A stretch of 64,000 bases of DNA from JANPCX01 sp050916095 (GCA_050916095.1 CP050901.1:2232001-2296000), one strand, 5' to 3'; counted from the stretch's first letter, positions 1 to 9,339 are shown. Notes: a model not told the origin generated them from the letters alone. Numbers and translations: made by a program.

Positions 1-33
1 GATACGGACCATGCCAGTGCGGGAACTTTGCAG

Positions 34-675
34 TTACACCGCCAGTTGAAGCACTTGAGCCCGCTCTCCTGCGTCGCCCAATGCCTCATGGCTGGCGATC
101 ACCCATGCCTGCACAGGTGCAGAGGTTTTTCGCGCCAACGCCTTCAGAAGATAGGCCAGTGATGTTTGATCGAGTGCGTTGAGCGGCTCATCCAGAAGCA
201 CCGCTGCCGTGCCGACAGCCAGTGCAGCGGCCAGCCACACCTTACGCTGGTTACCCGTCGACAAAGCACTCAAGCGCTGGTCCAGGTGGGCATTCAAACC
301 AAGGCCCTCGATGTGGACCGCGAGCTGGGCATCATCAAACTGCGGATACAAACCCTTGATGAAGCCGAAGTACTCACCAGGGCGAAGGTGATCAAAGGGC
401 ATGGCCGACGGGCCACACCAAAACACCTCACGCCGATAGTCCAGGGGACTGAGGCTTTCATCCACACCACGTACCGTCAGCTCGCCAGCCGCAATGGGCA
501 ATGCGCCTGCCGACAGTTTGAGCAAGGTGGACTTGCCGCTGCCATTGCTGCCGCGCAGCCAGGTGATGCCTGCACAAAACGTCCCAGACCAGCCGGCGAA
601 CACAGTGCGCCCTGGGTAAGAAAAGCTGATTTGTTGTGCGCTCAATACCGGGTCTTGGGAAGAAAAAGTCGTCAT
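34..675 (-). CDS. ABC transporter ATP-binding protein
   Basis: This is the nucleotide-binding subunit of a small ABC transporter, 213 residues. Seen in the sequence: Walker A GSNGSGKST near residue 42, a signature-like LSTGNQRK, and Walker B with the D-loop (AVLLDEPLNALD). The size and single domain match CcmA/YtrB-type ATPases that work with a separate membrane subunit. Its ATG overlaps the TGA of the upstream permease gene by four bases, so the two are probably translationally coupled and form one transporter. The substrate cannot be told; the permease does not look like CcmB, so haem export is not assumed. The 33 bases before its stop, at the window edge, hold nothing recognisable. Confidence 0.85.
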   Translation of the reverse strand: MTTFSSQDPVLSAQQISFSYPGRTVFAGWSGTFCAGITWLRGSNGSGKSTLLKLSAGALPIAAGELTVRGVDESLSPLDYRREVFWCGPSAMPFDHLRPGEYFGFIKGLYPQFDDAQLAVHIEGLGLNAHLDQRLSALSTGNQRKVWLAAALAVGTAAVLLDEPLNALDQTSLAYLLKALARKTSAPVQAWVIASHEALGDAGERAQVLQLAV

Positions 676-1766
676 GCCATCACTTCCGTGGCCAAGGCCA
701 CACTGAGGGTCAAAAAAAGCAACCAGCGGCTGGCCGCCGACGACGCGAGTTCAGGCCCGCTGCAAACCACCCAAGCACTGCCCAGAAAAACAATCAGTCC
801 GTACGCTGCGAAAACCAGCCAGCGCACCCCAGTGGGCGGCAAGCTGACGAGCAGCCACAGCGCGCCCAGGGCCAGCGGCGACAACACACACATCGCCCGC
901 CACAGGCGCAAACGCTTCATCGACATGGGCAGCATGCAGCATGCCAACCAGAACGGCTCCAACTGGTCTCGTGCCAGGGTGTGGACCCGCGTCGTCACCA
1001 CCAAACTCAGCAGCGCAAAAGCCGCCAGCCACCAAGGCGCGGCATGCGGAGCCCACCACAAACCCAAGGCGGGCGCGCACAGCAATACGCCGCCGCCACA
1101 CATCCCCTTGCCAGCTCGACGCGCGGGCCCCCGCACCAGGGGAAGCAGCAACATCGCCTTGTTCACTGATACCGCGGTCAACATCCCGGGTAGGCCGACC
1201 AACGCCCTCCCCTGGTGAGCCTCTGCGACCAAGGCCACACGCCTGACCGCAGCAGCAATCCTTGGTGGTCGACGCCAGGAATGCAGCAGCGTCAGCCCCA
1301 CAGCGGCAGCGCCCATCATCATGGCAAGCAGCATCCCCAAGGCACTCCAACGAACGTCATGCAGCCATGCGGGGTCGGTGATCCACAAGGTGGTCGCGCC
1401 CAGCGCATAGAGGGAAAACAAGGGCGCCATCACCAGCAAGACCACGATCCCATCTGAGCGGCGCAAATCGGCTGCGGCCAACGGCAAAGCCCGCTCTGCT
1501 TCGGCCCAGGGTTCAAACCACAACAAGGAACGCAAGGCCCAAATCAGGCCCGCATGCAACAAGGTTTGAATCAACAACACGGGCAGCAAATAGACCGGGT
1601 GTGCAGTGGCATAAAAAAGCGGCAAAACCAACCACGCCGCCAGTGCCGTCACAGAGGACCAGGCACCCACCGAGCCTGCCGCGAACAACACGGCCACCAC
1701 AGCGAGATAGACGGCCCAGCGGCGCAAAAAACTCATCAATACGACACGGCACCACGCCAAACGCAT
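672..1766 (-). CDS. ABC transporter membrane subunit (putative)
   Basis: A very hydrophobic protein with about eight to ten likely membrane segments, directly upstream of and overlapping the ABC ATPase. It is the likely permease half of that transporter. No family-specific motif was recognised; the alternation of long hydrophobic stretches with Arg-rich loops fits an integral membrane protein. The frame stays open to 1829 (a TTG), but I place the start at the ATG at 1766. Another ATG at 1736 gives a more typical beginning with a positively charged tip and then a membrane segment. No convincing Shine-Dalgarno separates these options. Confidence 0.65.
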   Translation of the reverse strand: MRLAWCRVVLMSFLRRWAVYLAVVAVLFAAGSVGAWSSVTALAAWLVLPLFYATAHPVYLLPVLLIQTLLHAGLIWALRSLLWFEPWAEAERALPLAAADLRRSDGIVVLLVMAPLFSLYALGATTLWITDPAWLHDVRWSALGMLLAMMMGAAAVGLTLLHSWRRPPRIAAAVRRVALVAEAHQGRALVGLPGMLTAVSVNKAMLLLPLVRGPARRAGKGMCGGGVLLCAPALGLWWAPHAAPWWLAAFALLSLVVTTRVHTLARDQLEPFWLACCMLPMSMKRLRLWRAMCVLSPLALGALWLLVSLPPTGVRWLVFAAYGLIVFLGSAWVVCSGPELASSAASRWLLFLTLSVALATEVMA

Positions 1767-1913
1767 GGCGTGGTAGGTCAGTACAGCGGATCTGGTTTCC
1801 AAGGGAAAGACGCAAGCAGGGGAAAACAAGCTGGCCCCCGATTATTGGTGGGACTTCCTTAAGGTCGCCTTCAGGCATCCATTCCGAGGACTGGTCTTAC
1901 TGTGTCAGCAAGA

Positions 1914-2055
1914 CTATTGAGGTTTCCATAAAACATGACACCCCACACCGTTCGGGCTGAGCTTGTCGAAGCCAGCGCGCACCTCGGTACTGGCCCTTCG
2001 ACAGGCTCAGGGCGAACGGATAGTGTTTTGTCATGAATTCCGGAAAATTCAATAG
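1914..2055. repeat. CTATTGA-family palindromic element, copy A
   Basis: The element begins CTATTGAGGTTTCC and ends GGAAAATTCAATAG, imperfect terminal inverted repeats. Between them, 1948-2019, sits the core palindrome with arms TTCGGGCTGAGCTTGTCGAA and the inverse CTTCGACAGGCTCAGGGCGAA. It carries no gene. Related copies lie at 32082-32247, 33245-33433, 47598-47762 and, without the core, 53878-53949. Its place between divergent genes makes a terminator role unlikely here. No direct target duplication could be identified. Confidence 0.7.
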
Positions 2056-2136
2056 GCAACGCACCACAGCGCAAGATTCCACCGACATGTCCGAAAACGA
2101 CCAGCAATCAGCCTCCCCTTGCCCATAATCAGCGCC

Positions 2137-3666
2137 ATGGATCTTGACCCTGATGCCAGCTACCTCGCCTTCGTCGCCAAAGACGCGCGTTTCGATGGCA
2201 AGGTGTTTGTAGGCGTCACATCCACCGGGGTTTACTGCCGCCCCATTTGCAGGGTGCGCACACCGAAACGTTTGAACTGCCGCTTCTTCAGCTCGGCCGC
2301 CTTGGCCGAGGCTGCCTTGTTTCGTCCCTGTTTGAAATGCCGACCCGAAATTGCGCCCAGCCCGCTCACCTCACGATGGAGTGTGATGGATGCGTCGCGC
2401 ACGCTCGCTGAACAGGCGGCTGCTTTGCTCGACGCCAAGTTGGCTGAGCCACAAAGTGCCAAGCTTGGTGCCTTAGCAAAGAAGCTCGGCGTGAGCGACC
2501 GGCACCTGCGTCGCATCTTTTTTACGCAGTGGGGCGTGACGCCGCTGCAGTATCTGCAAACCCGGCGTTTGCTGTTGGCCAAAGCACTGCTGACGGACTC
2601 GACCTTGCCCGTCACACAAGTGGCACTGGCCAGCGGCTTTGGCAGCGTGCGCCGGTTCAACGCCGCATTCGCCGACCACTACCGTTTGAGCCCGAGTCGT
2701 TTGCGGCAACAAGGTGCGGAGGCCACCACAGTGAGCCGTTCGACGTTCAACATGCGTTTGGGCTACCGAGCCCCGTACGAAACCCAGGGCCTCGCGCGTT
2801 TCCTGGCGCAGCGGGCCATCGCTGGTGTGGAGTCGGTTGACACAGGCCCAGGCGGCGCGCTGTGCATACGCCGCAGCTTACGCGGCGGGGCATTGGTGCC
2901 TGGGCGTGAAAATCCGACGCTTGCTCCAGTGCCCACCGCAGGTTGGCTGGAGGTGTTTTTTGATGCCGATCGCTCACAGGTTCATTTGAGTTTTTCTCCC
3001 CACTGGGTTCAACACACAGCGACCTTGGTGGCGCTGGTGCGCCGCTGGCTGGACCTGGATGCCTCGCCCGACGTCATCGACACCGCGCTGCACGATCTTC
3101 CGGGGCAAGCGGGTCAACGCCTGCCTGGTAGCTTGGATGCGTTCGAACTGGCGGTGCGGGCTGTTGTCGGCCAGCAGGTGTCGGTGGCGGCTGCACGCAC
3201 TTTGGCAACACGCTTGGTGGAACGCCTGGGATCGCCCCTGGACAGCCCTTGGCCAGAGGTGAACAGGAGTTTTCTTGAGCCCAATGTGTTGGCAGCACAA
3301 ACGCCGAAGGACTTGACTGCCCTGGGTCTGACCAATGCACGGGCCCACACCTTGATCACCCTGGCCCAGGCTTGGCCGCGACTTGAGCTTGAAATGCAAG
3401 CCACTTTGTTCGGACAACAACCCATGGAGCCATTGCTCGCCACGCTGTGCGAGTTGCCCGGCATTGGCCCCTGGACCGCCCAATACATCGCCATGCGCGC
3501 ATTGAGCTGGCCCGACGCCAGCTTGCCCGGTGACGTGGCCCTGCGCAAAGCCATGTCGAAGTTGTTCAACACGACCACAGCACGCGCTGCCGAATTGCGC
3601 GCCCAGGCTTGGCAGCCTTGGCGCTCTTACGCGGCGCTGCGGCTGTGGAACAGTTTGGCGAATTGA
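2137..3666 (+). CDS. Ada/AlkA-type DNA-3-methyladenine glycosylase with AraC-type HTH
   Basis: A three-part alkylation-response protein of 509 residues. Residues 1-75 form an Ada-type zinc domain with the four expected cysteines (C34, C38, C65, C68), which in Ada takes methyl groups from phosphotriesters. Residues about 80-185 are an AraC-family helix-turn-helix region. The C-terminal part is an AlkA-type HhH-GPD glycosylase, shown by LPGIGPWTAQYIAMRAL and the catalytic-Asp segment PGDVALRKA. It should excise alkylated bases and may activate its own regulon. The frame opens at a TTG at 2119, but the ATG at 2137 begins the conserved N-terminus. ogt follows 17 bases downstream, so the two form a repair unit. 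Confidence 0.92.
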   Translation: MDLDPDASYLAFVAKDARFDGKVFVGVTSTGVYCRPICRVRTPKRLNCRFFSSAALAEAALFRPCLKCRPEIAPSPLTSRWSVMDASRTLAEQAAALLDAKLAEPQSAKLGALAKKLGVSDRHLRRIFFTQWGVTPLQYLQTRRLLLAKALLTDSTLPVTQVALASGFGSVRRFNAAFADHYRLSPSRLRQQGAEATTVSRSTFNMRLGYRAPYETQGLARFLAQRAIAGVESVDTGPGGALCIRRSLRGGALVPGRENPTLAPVPTAGWLEVFFDADRSQVHLSFSPHWVQHTATLVALVRRWLDLDASPDVIDTALHDLPGQAGQRLPGSLDAFELAVRAVVGQQVSVAAARTLATRLVERLGSPLDSPWPEVNRSFLEPNVLAAQTPKDLTALGLTNARAHTLITLAQAWPRLELEMQATLFGQQPMEPLLATLCELPGIGPWTAQYIAMRALSWPDASLPGDVALRKAMSKLFNTTTARAAELRAQAWQPWRSYAALRLWNSLAN

Positions 3667-3683
3667 TTTCTCGGGAGAACAAC

Positions 3684-4202
3684 ATGCCCTCTACCCTTCA
3701 TGCCACCCACGCTGCCTGCGTGGCGCAGCACACCATCTCCACCCCTTTAGGTCCCATGTTGCTGGCACGCTCTGCGCATGGCCTGTCCGGGGCGTGGTTT
3801 GAAGGCCAAAGCCACCACCCCGGCCCTTTGCAAGCACCGGCCAAACCCACTGACCCTGTGCTGCAGCAGGCAGCATCCGAACTGCTGAACTACTTTGACG
3901 GTGGCACCGACGGGTTCATGGTCTTGCTCGATCCTCAAGGCAGCGTTTTTCAACAGAAAGTATGGCTGGCCCTGCGCAGCATTGCACGCGGTCACACCTG
4001 CACTTACGCAGACATTGCACGCACCATCAACGCACCCCAAGCGGTGCGGGCGGTGGGTGCAGCCATCGGCAAGAACCCCTTGTCCATCGTCGTTCCCTGC
4101 CACCGTGTGGTGGGCAGAGATAACAGCTTGACCGGCTATGCAGGAGGTTTGCCTCGAAAGCGGGCTTTGCTTGAGATGGAAAGTCGAGCGGGGAATCCAT
4201 AG
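3684..4202 (+). CDS. ogt: methylated-DNA--protein-cysteine methyltransferase
   Basis: A suicidal DNA repair protein that moves the alkyl group from O6-alkylguanine onto its own cysteine. It has 172 residues, the usual Ogt length. The active-site motif VVPCHRVVG (C139) and the DNA-binding stretch YADIARTINAPQAVRAVGAAIGKNP are intact. The ATG at 3684 is preceded by a GGGAG ribosome binding site in the stretch between the glycosylase stop and this gene, and the short spacing suggests co-transcription. A degenerate copy of its N-terminal part lies inverted at 6456-6587, showing that this locus has been duplicated and rearranged. Confidence 0.94.
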   Translation: MPSTLHATHAACVAQHTISTPLGPMLLARSAHGLSGAWFEGQSHHPGPLQAPAKPTDPVLQQAASELLNYFDGGTDGFMVLLDPQGSVFQQKVWLALRSIARGHTCTYADIARTINAPQAVRAVGAAIGKNPLSIVVPCHRVVGRDNSLTGYAGGLPRKRALLEMESRAGNP

Positions 4203-4813
4203 GTGCCCTGCGGCTACTTTTCCCATCTCATAAGGAAAGGATGGCAAACCAGGGTCGACTCCGACGCGACACCGAGCATCGTGCGTTTTCCTGACCGAAC
4301 CTTTGCAAGCGGACGAATAGAATCTCCTGGCGGTACCAGGTTGGGTACACAAACGTAGCGATCAGCAAAGGCAATGGTTCCTAAAGCCATTCTGGTACGA
4401 CTTGCTTTGCAAGCCCGTATGCCGTTGATTCAAACAGTATGCTGGGTTCGACTCCCGGTGATCGCACCATGAGGAAGGTCTCAATGAGACCGAAAAGGTT
4501 CGAATCCTTTATTCAACGAGAACGAACGGCGATTTCAATGGCTCGTGACTGTGTGCGGCGTTGTAAGACTCCACATCCGATCACAAATTCAAGCTTGCCT
4601 TGCACTTGACCGCCGCCTTTTTTCTTGCCTGCCAAGCCGCTTGTGCGAACGGTTTCAGCAGTTTCCCAGTTGGGGGGACAGCGCGAACCGGACTAAGCAA
4701 GGGCGCAGCAGGTCAACAAAAAAGGTCCAGACCAAGTCCGTATGCCTGGATGGCTAGAAAGCGCTGTTCGTTTCTCAATTCATCGATAAGCCATCTTGGA
4801 TCGGGTGATTCAC
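4203..4813. other. non-coding stretch with tRNA-like relic
   Basis: About 610 bases with no credible protein gene between ogt and the broken slipin gene. It holds the tRNA-like structure at 4358-4469, a perfect hairpin GGTCTC-AAT-GAGACC at 4478-4492, and a second free-standing T-arm-like hairpin (AAAGG TTCGAAT CCTTT) at 4494-4510. Open frames of around 70 codons here show no recognisable protein character. The stretch looks like remnant DNA. Confidence 0.5.
4358..4469 (+). tRNA. tRNA-like relic with encoded CCA (Ala-like anticodon loop)
   Basis: The ends form a perfect 7-bp acceptor stem: GCGATCA at 4358-4364 pairs with TGATCGC at 4459-4465, followed by a discriminator A and CCA. Just inside the 3' strand is a canonical T-arm, CTGGG TTCGACT CCCGG. 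A D-arm-like hairpin (GGC/GCC with GG in its loop) follows the 5' strand, and TTGCTTTGCAAGC resembles the anticodon loop of tRNA-Ala(TGC). However, the total is 112 nt, the anticodon stem pairs poorly, and extra bases lie between the arms. I read it as a decayed or rearranged tRNA, or a tRNA-like structure, not a working tRNA. Confidence 0.4.
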
Positions 4814-6407
4814 ATGTTCAATAAGCAGGTTGTCCAACACAATCATCTGGCTCTGGCGTTCACACGAGGTAAGTTGACAAAGATTCTGGACACAGGCTCC
4901 CATCGCCTATTGAGTGCGGATGAAGTCGCAGTTCATTCGAGGGCAATCACTCAGCAAGGGATACGGTTTTCGGGGGCAAGGTCAAATTTCCAGCCAATTT
5001 GACCAACGTGGATCGTTTGATCGTTGAGTACAAAGACCTGCTGTCACCCTTTGTTGACGTGATCCAAACGTCCTCAACGGAAGTTGCCTTGGTACAAAAG
5101 GGCACGCAGTTTTTTTTAGTCAAACCCTCGCAAAGCATCGCATTTTGGAAAGACATTCAACCGATTTCGTTCCTGCAGATACCTCTGCCTGAAAACTTGT
5201 TGTTGCCCAACGTATGGCTGGATAAATTCTCCCTCGCGCCAGCCCCAGTTCCAATTAAAACTTTTACCGTTGCCGCAGGCCAAATTGGATGGCTCAAGCG
5301 CGACGGTCAACTGCTGACCCTTTTGGAACCCGGGAAATATGGGTGCTTCGATGTTTTTCCGAACACGGCAGTAGAGTTGATTTCACTCAACCGAGCCATC
5401 ACAAAGCCGGATCTTATTGACGCGTTCAAAGCCCATATCGACAAACATGCTTCAAGCGTGCCTGCAAAGACTTTGCGATTGGAACGAATTGCGACTGACG
5501 AGATCGTCTTGCTCAAAGACGAAACTGGCCCCTTAGATATTTGCCTGCCCGGCAATGAGTACCTGGTATCCAACACGCTGGAGTCCATTCGAATATCCTT
5601 ACTCAATTGCCGTGCGTGTTGCCAGATTGGCTGCAACAGAGTCTGCGTGCCAGTGGTGACAACGCTTCACGGTCTGCGACCTTTGCGGCCTTGCTCAAAA
5701 AAGCCTGTACGACAGTCGAAGTGCCCGCCGAACACCTGGGCATCTTGTATCTGGACGGAGTTGTCCATGCTGAACTGTCAGCGGGCCATCATGCCTACTT
5801 CACCGGAGGAAAGTCGTTGACCTGCAAGACGGTTGATCAACGATTGACCTTGCTTGAGGTGGTGGGACAAGAGATCCTGACACAAGACAAGGTTCCGCTG
5901 CGCGTCAACGTGACGGTGAGCTTTAAGGTTCATGACGTTCTGAAAATGGTCGCGACGCTCAACAAGCACGAGGAATTTATTTACAAGGAAGTGCAGTTTG
6001 CCTTGCGCGCTGCCATTGGCAGCAAAACTCTCGACGTGTTGCTGGAAAACAAGAACGTCTTGGATCAGCAACTGCATGATTACGCTGCGCCTACGTTGGC
6101 CCAGCATGGCATTCAGTTGCAAAGTGCAGGCATCAAAGATCTGATCTTGCCCGGCGAAATCAAAGCCATCCTGGGGAAAGTCGTTGAGGCAGAGAAGTCT
6201 GCTCAAGCCAACGTCATACGGCGCAGGGAAGAAACTGCAGCGACCCGCTCACTGCTGAACACTGCCAAGGTGATGGAAGACAGCCCGATTGCCTTGCGCA
6301 TGAAGGAGTTGGAAACATTGGAACGCATCACCGAAAAAATCGACAAGATCAGCGTTTTTGGTGGACTGGAAGGGGTGCTGAAGGGCTTGGTCAAATTGGC
6401 ACCTTGA
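4814..6407 (+). pseudogene. slipin / SPFH (Band 7) family protein, two frameshifts
   Basis: Three consecutive frames together encode one slipin-like protein of about 530 residues. Part one starts at the ATG at 4814 and runs to about 4960. Part two runs to about 5605. Part three, 5607-6407, carries the Band 7/SPFH domain (from about KTVDQRLTLLEVVGQEI) and a charged helical C-terminus with EAEKSAQANVIRRREETAATRS cut in two here as family-typical Glu/Ala/Arg text. Both junctions shift the frame by minus one, as expected from single-base deletions. Upstream of the SPFH domain there are about five copies of a degenerate module of the type V-G-(6-8 residues)-L-x-x-G-x-H/Y. Such proteins organise membrane microdomains. 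The gene is inactive as read unless the shifts are sequencing errors. Confidence 0.7.
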
Positions 6408-6455
6408 GTACACAAAGCGCGTTCGTCTTCGTGGCAAGCCACCACACACCGTCTG

Positions 6456-6587
6456 TCAAAGCAGGAGATCTGTTGGTTTCAATGATGCTTGCAGCTGACC
6501 GGGGTGGTGGTTTTGTTCTTCAAACCACTCGCCGCACAGGCCGTGTTGAGAGCCTGCCGACAACTTGAGCCCCAAGGGGGAGCTTGA
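6456..6587 (-). pseudogene. inverted fragment of an ogt-like gene
   Basis: Read on the minus strand, this stretch translates to PLGLKLSAGSQHGLCGEWFE followed by EQNHHPGQLQASLKPTDLLL and a stop. It matches residues about 21-60 of the intact ogt gene upstream (PLGPMLLARSAHGLSGAWFE, then GQSHHPGPLQAPAKPTDPVL) at most positions. The methyltransferase core and active-site cysteine are missing, so it is a dead partial copy. It lies in opposite orientation to ogt and, with it, brackets the tRNA-like and slipin remnants. Confidence 0.75.
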
Positions 6588-6615
6588 ATGTGGAACTGAC
6601 GCGGTATACCTTCCC

Positions 6616-7518
6616 ATGAAAACCAAAGACTGGATAGAACTCACCGTGCTCGCTGCCATTTGGGGCGCGTCGTTTTTGTTCATGCGCCTTGGTGCCCCAG
6701 AGTTTGGCGCCGTGGCATTGGCAGCAGTTCGTGTGACGGGTGCAGCGGTGGTGTTGTCGATCTTGCTCACCCAGCAGGGACAGTTTCAAGCGCTGCGCCA
6801 ACACTGGAAACCCATCTTCTTGGTCGGTTTAACCAACTCGGGCATTCCATTTGTGCTTATCGCTTACGCCGCTTTGTCCATCACGGCAGGTTTGTCGTCC
6901 ATCTTCAATGCGACGGTGCCGCTGTTTGGCGCCGTGGTGGCTTGGGTTTGGCTCCGGGACAAACCCGGCCCGGGTCGCGTGCTTGGCTTGGCCATCGGGT
7001 TTTCGGGTGTGCTGTGGTTGGCTTGGGACAAAGCAGGCTTCAAGCCCGGCTCGCCCATCACACAAACGGGCTTGGCCGTGTTGGCCTGCTTGGCGGCCAC
7101 CTTTCTCTTTGGCTGGTCGGCCAGCTTCACGAAACGGTACCTCACCGGGGTGCCGCCACTGGCATCAGCCACTGGGAGTCAGTTGTCGTCGGCCATATTT
7201 CTAGCTGTCCCCGCATGGTGGTTTTGGCCTGCCACCCTGCCCTCGGCCACGGCCTGGACGGCCTTGGCTTTGTTGGCGGTGCTGTGCACGGGTGTGGCTT
7301 ACGTGATGTACTTTCGACTGATTGCCCGTGTCGGACCCGCCAATGCGATCACGGTGACCTTTTTGATTCCGTTGTTCGGCGTGTTGTGGGGATGGCTCTT
7401 CCTGCACGAAAAAATCACCTCGGCCATGGTGGTGGGATGCGTGGTGATCGTGGTGGGCACGGCACTGGCCACGGGCTGGTTGCGCTGGCCCGTCGGCACC
7501 GTCAAACGAGGCGAATAG
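6616..7518 (+). CDS. DMT superfamily (EamA) transporter
   Basis: An inner-membrane protein of 300 residues with about ten transmembrane segments in two EamA repeats. The N-terminus LTVLAAIWGASFLFMRLG and the second repeat with VTFLIPLFGVLWGWLFLHE are typical of the drug/metabolite transporter superfamily. The substrate is unknown. The ATG at 6616 begins the usual short N-terminal tail before helix 1; the frame is open upstream from 6565, but that stretch overlaps the inverted ogt fragment and is not conserved-looking. The next gene starts nine bases downstream, so the two may be co-transcribed. Confidence 0.85.
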   Translation: MKTKDWIELTVLAAIWGASFLFMRLGAPEFGAVALAAVRVTGAAVVLSILLTQQGQFQALRQHWKPIFLVGLTNSGIPFVLIAYAALSITAGLSSIFNATVPLFGAVVAWVWLRDKPGPGRVLGLAIGFSGVLWLAWDKAGFKPGSPITQTGLAVLACLAATFLFGWSASFTKRYLTGVPPLASATGSQLSSAIFLAVPAWWFWPATLPSATAWTALALLAVLCTGVAYVMYFRLIARVGPANAITVTFLIPLFGVLWGWLFLHEKITSAMVVGCVVIVVGTALATGWLRWPVGTVKRGE

Positions 7519-7527
7519 ACTCGGGGA

Positions 7528-9339
7528 ATGACTTCTCCATCAACCACCACTTCCATCACGGTACCTGCCCCGGACACCAAGGGCAAAAAAATCCGATCGC
7601 TCTCAGGCTTGGCGCCATATGTCTGGCCCTACCGTGGCCGTATCGCCTTGGCGGTGCTCTTCCTGGTACTCGCAGCCGCAAGCACCTTGGTGATGCCCTT
7701 GGCACTCAAGGCACTGATCGACGAAGGCCTGATCGCCGCTGATCCTGGGCAACGTGTGCTGGCCTTACGCGAACATTTCCTGGCGTTGTTTGCCGTCGGC
7801 GCAGCCCTGGGTGTGTTTTCCGCCGCCCGGTTTTACATGGTGAGCTGGTTGGGCGAGCGCATCACTGCCGATTTGCGCAACGCGGTGTATGCCCATGTGC
7901 TGCGCCAAAGTCCGCAGTTTTTTGAAAGCACACAAACCGGCGAGGTACTGTCACGCTTGACCACAGACACCACGCTGGTGCAAACCGTGGTGGGCTCCAG
8001 CCTCTCCATGGGCTTGCGCAATGCCGTGATGGGCGTCGGTGCCATGGGCATGTTGATCTTCACCAACCCCTATGTGATGTCCCAGGTGCTGGGCATTTTG
8101 GTGCTGGTGGTGTTGCCGTCGATCTTTTTCGGTAAACGCGTGCGCAAACTCAGTCGCGCGAGCCAAGATCGCGTGGCCGATTCGAGCGCCATCGCCGCCG
8201 AGGTGCTCAACGCCATTCCCACGGTGCAAAGTTATCGCCAAGAACACACCGAGGCCGAGCGGTTTGATGAATCCACCCGCAATGCCTTCATCACCGCCAT
8301 CAAACGCACCCGCATGCGCTCGTTCCTGGTGGCCTTCATCATCACCGCCACCTTTGGCGCGTTGTTGTGGGGCCTGTACCAAGGCACCCAGGCGGTGCTG
8401 CAAGGGCGCATCACCGCAGGGCATTTGGGGCAGACCGTGGTTTACGTCATCATCCTCGTGGGCAGCGTGGCGGTGCTGGCCGAGGTGTATGGCGACTTGC
8501 TGCGCGCAGCCGGTGCCACCGAACGGCTCATGGAATTGCTGGCGGCGCGTTCACCAATTGAATCACCCGCGAATCCTTTGGCCATGCCCTCGTCTCAAGG
8601 CGGTGCCCGGTTGGCGCTTGAGCAGGTCACCTTCCACTATCCGTCACGTCCGACCACCGCGGCATTGAGCGACTGCAGCTTCACCGTGGAACCCGGCCAA
8701 ACCGTGGCGCTGGTCGGCCCCAGCGGCGCGGGAAAAACAACGGTGTTTCAGCTGCTGCTGCGCCTGTACGACGCCGGCCACGGCCGGATCACGGTCAACG
8801 GTGCATCGGTCAAAGACCTCGCGCTGACGGACCTGCGCGAAGTGATCGGCATCGTGCCGCAAGACAGCGTGGTGTTCTCCAACAACGCCATGGAAAACAT
8901 CCGCTATGGCTCGCCACAAGCCACGGACGAGCAGGTGATCGACGCAGCCAAAAAGGCCTTCGCCCACGACTTCATCACCGCCTTGCCCGAGGGTTACCAA
9001 ACCTTTTTGGGCGAACGTGGCGTGCGTCTGAGTGGCGGCCAACGCCAACGCATCAGCATTGCCCGCGCCATCCTGAAAAATCCACCTTTGTTATTGCTGG
9101 ACGAAGCCACGAGCGCCCTGGATTCTGAGAGCGAACGTATGGTGCAGGCTGCATTGGAACAGGCCATGCGCCACCGCACCACGTTGATCATCGCTCATCG
9201 GTTGTCCACGGTGCAAAACGCTGACCAGATCGTGGTGCTGGAGGCGGGTCAGATTGTTGACATTGGCACCCACGCTGAACTGATCGCTCGCGGCGGTTTG
9301 TACGCGCGATTGGCGGCATTGCAGTTCGACGAAAGCTAA
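7528..9339 (+). CDS. ABC exporter, fused membrane and ATPase domains (MsbA-like)
   Basis: A half-size ABC exporter of 603 residues, expected to act as a homodimer in the inner membrane. Residues about 30-330 are the six-helix transmembrane domain; residues about 360-600 are the ATPase, with Walker A GPSGAGKTT, signature LSGGQRQR, Walker B LLLLDEATSALD and the switch His in AHRLST. It belongs to the MsbA/LmrA-like group exporting lipids, peptides or drugs; the sequence does not fix the substrate. Its TAA stop codon is also the target duplication of the mobile palindrome that follows directly at 9340. Confidence 0.92.
   Translation: MTSPSTTTSITVPAPDTKGKKIRSLSGLAPYVWPYRGRIALAVLFLVLAAASTLVMPLALKALIDEGLIAADPGQRVLALREHFLALFAVGAALGVFSAARFYMVSWLGERITADLRNAVYAHVLRQSPQFFESTQTGEVLSRLTTDTTLVQTVVGSSLSMGLRNAVMGVGAMGMLIFTNPYVMSQVLGILVLVVLPSIFFGKRVRKLSRASQDRVADSSAIAAEVLNAIPTVQSYRQEHTEAERFDESTRNAFITAIKRTRMRSFLVAFIITATFGALLWGLYQGTQAVLQGRITAGHLGQTVVYVIILVGSVAVLAEVYGDLLRAAGATERLMELLAARSPIESPANPLAMPSSQGGARLALEQVTFHYPSRPTTAALSDCSFTVEPGQTVALVGPSGAGKTTVFQLLLRLYDAGHGRITVNGASVKDLALTDLREVIGIVPQDSVVFSNNAMENIRYGSPQATDEQVIDAAKKAFAHDFITALPEGYQTFLGERGVRLSGGQRQRISIARAILKNPPLLLLDEATSALDSESERMVQAALEQAMRHRTTLIIAHRLSTVQNADQIVVLEAGQIVDIGTHAELIARGGLYARLAALQFDES

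Noticed and set aside
34..1766. Cytochrome c maturation genes ccmA and ccmB
   Set aside because: The ATPase is CcmA-sized, but the membrane protein is larger than CcmB and no other ccm gene is in the neighbourhood.
2020..2136. TTG start at 2119 for the Ada-AlkA gene
   Set aside because: The ATG at 2137 begins the conserved N-terminal text; the extra six residues are not supported.
4494..4510. A second tRNA suggested by the T-arm AAAGG TTCGAAT CCTTT
   Set aside because: The following ATTCAAC pairs only 6 of 7 with GTTGATT at 4424-4430, there is no CCA, and the span would overlap the first tRNA-like structure.
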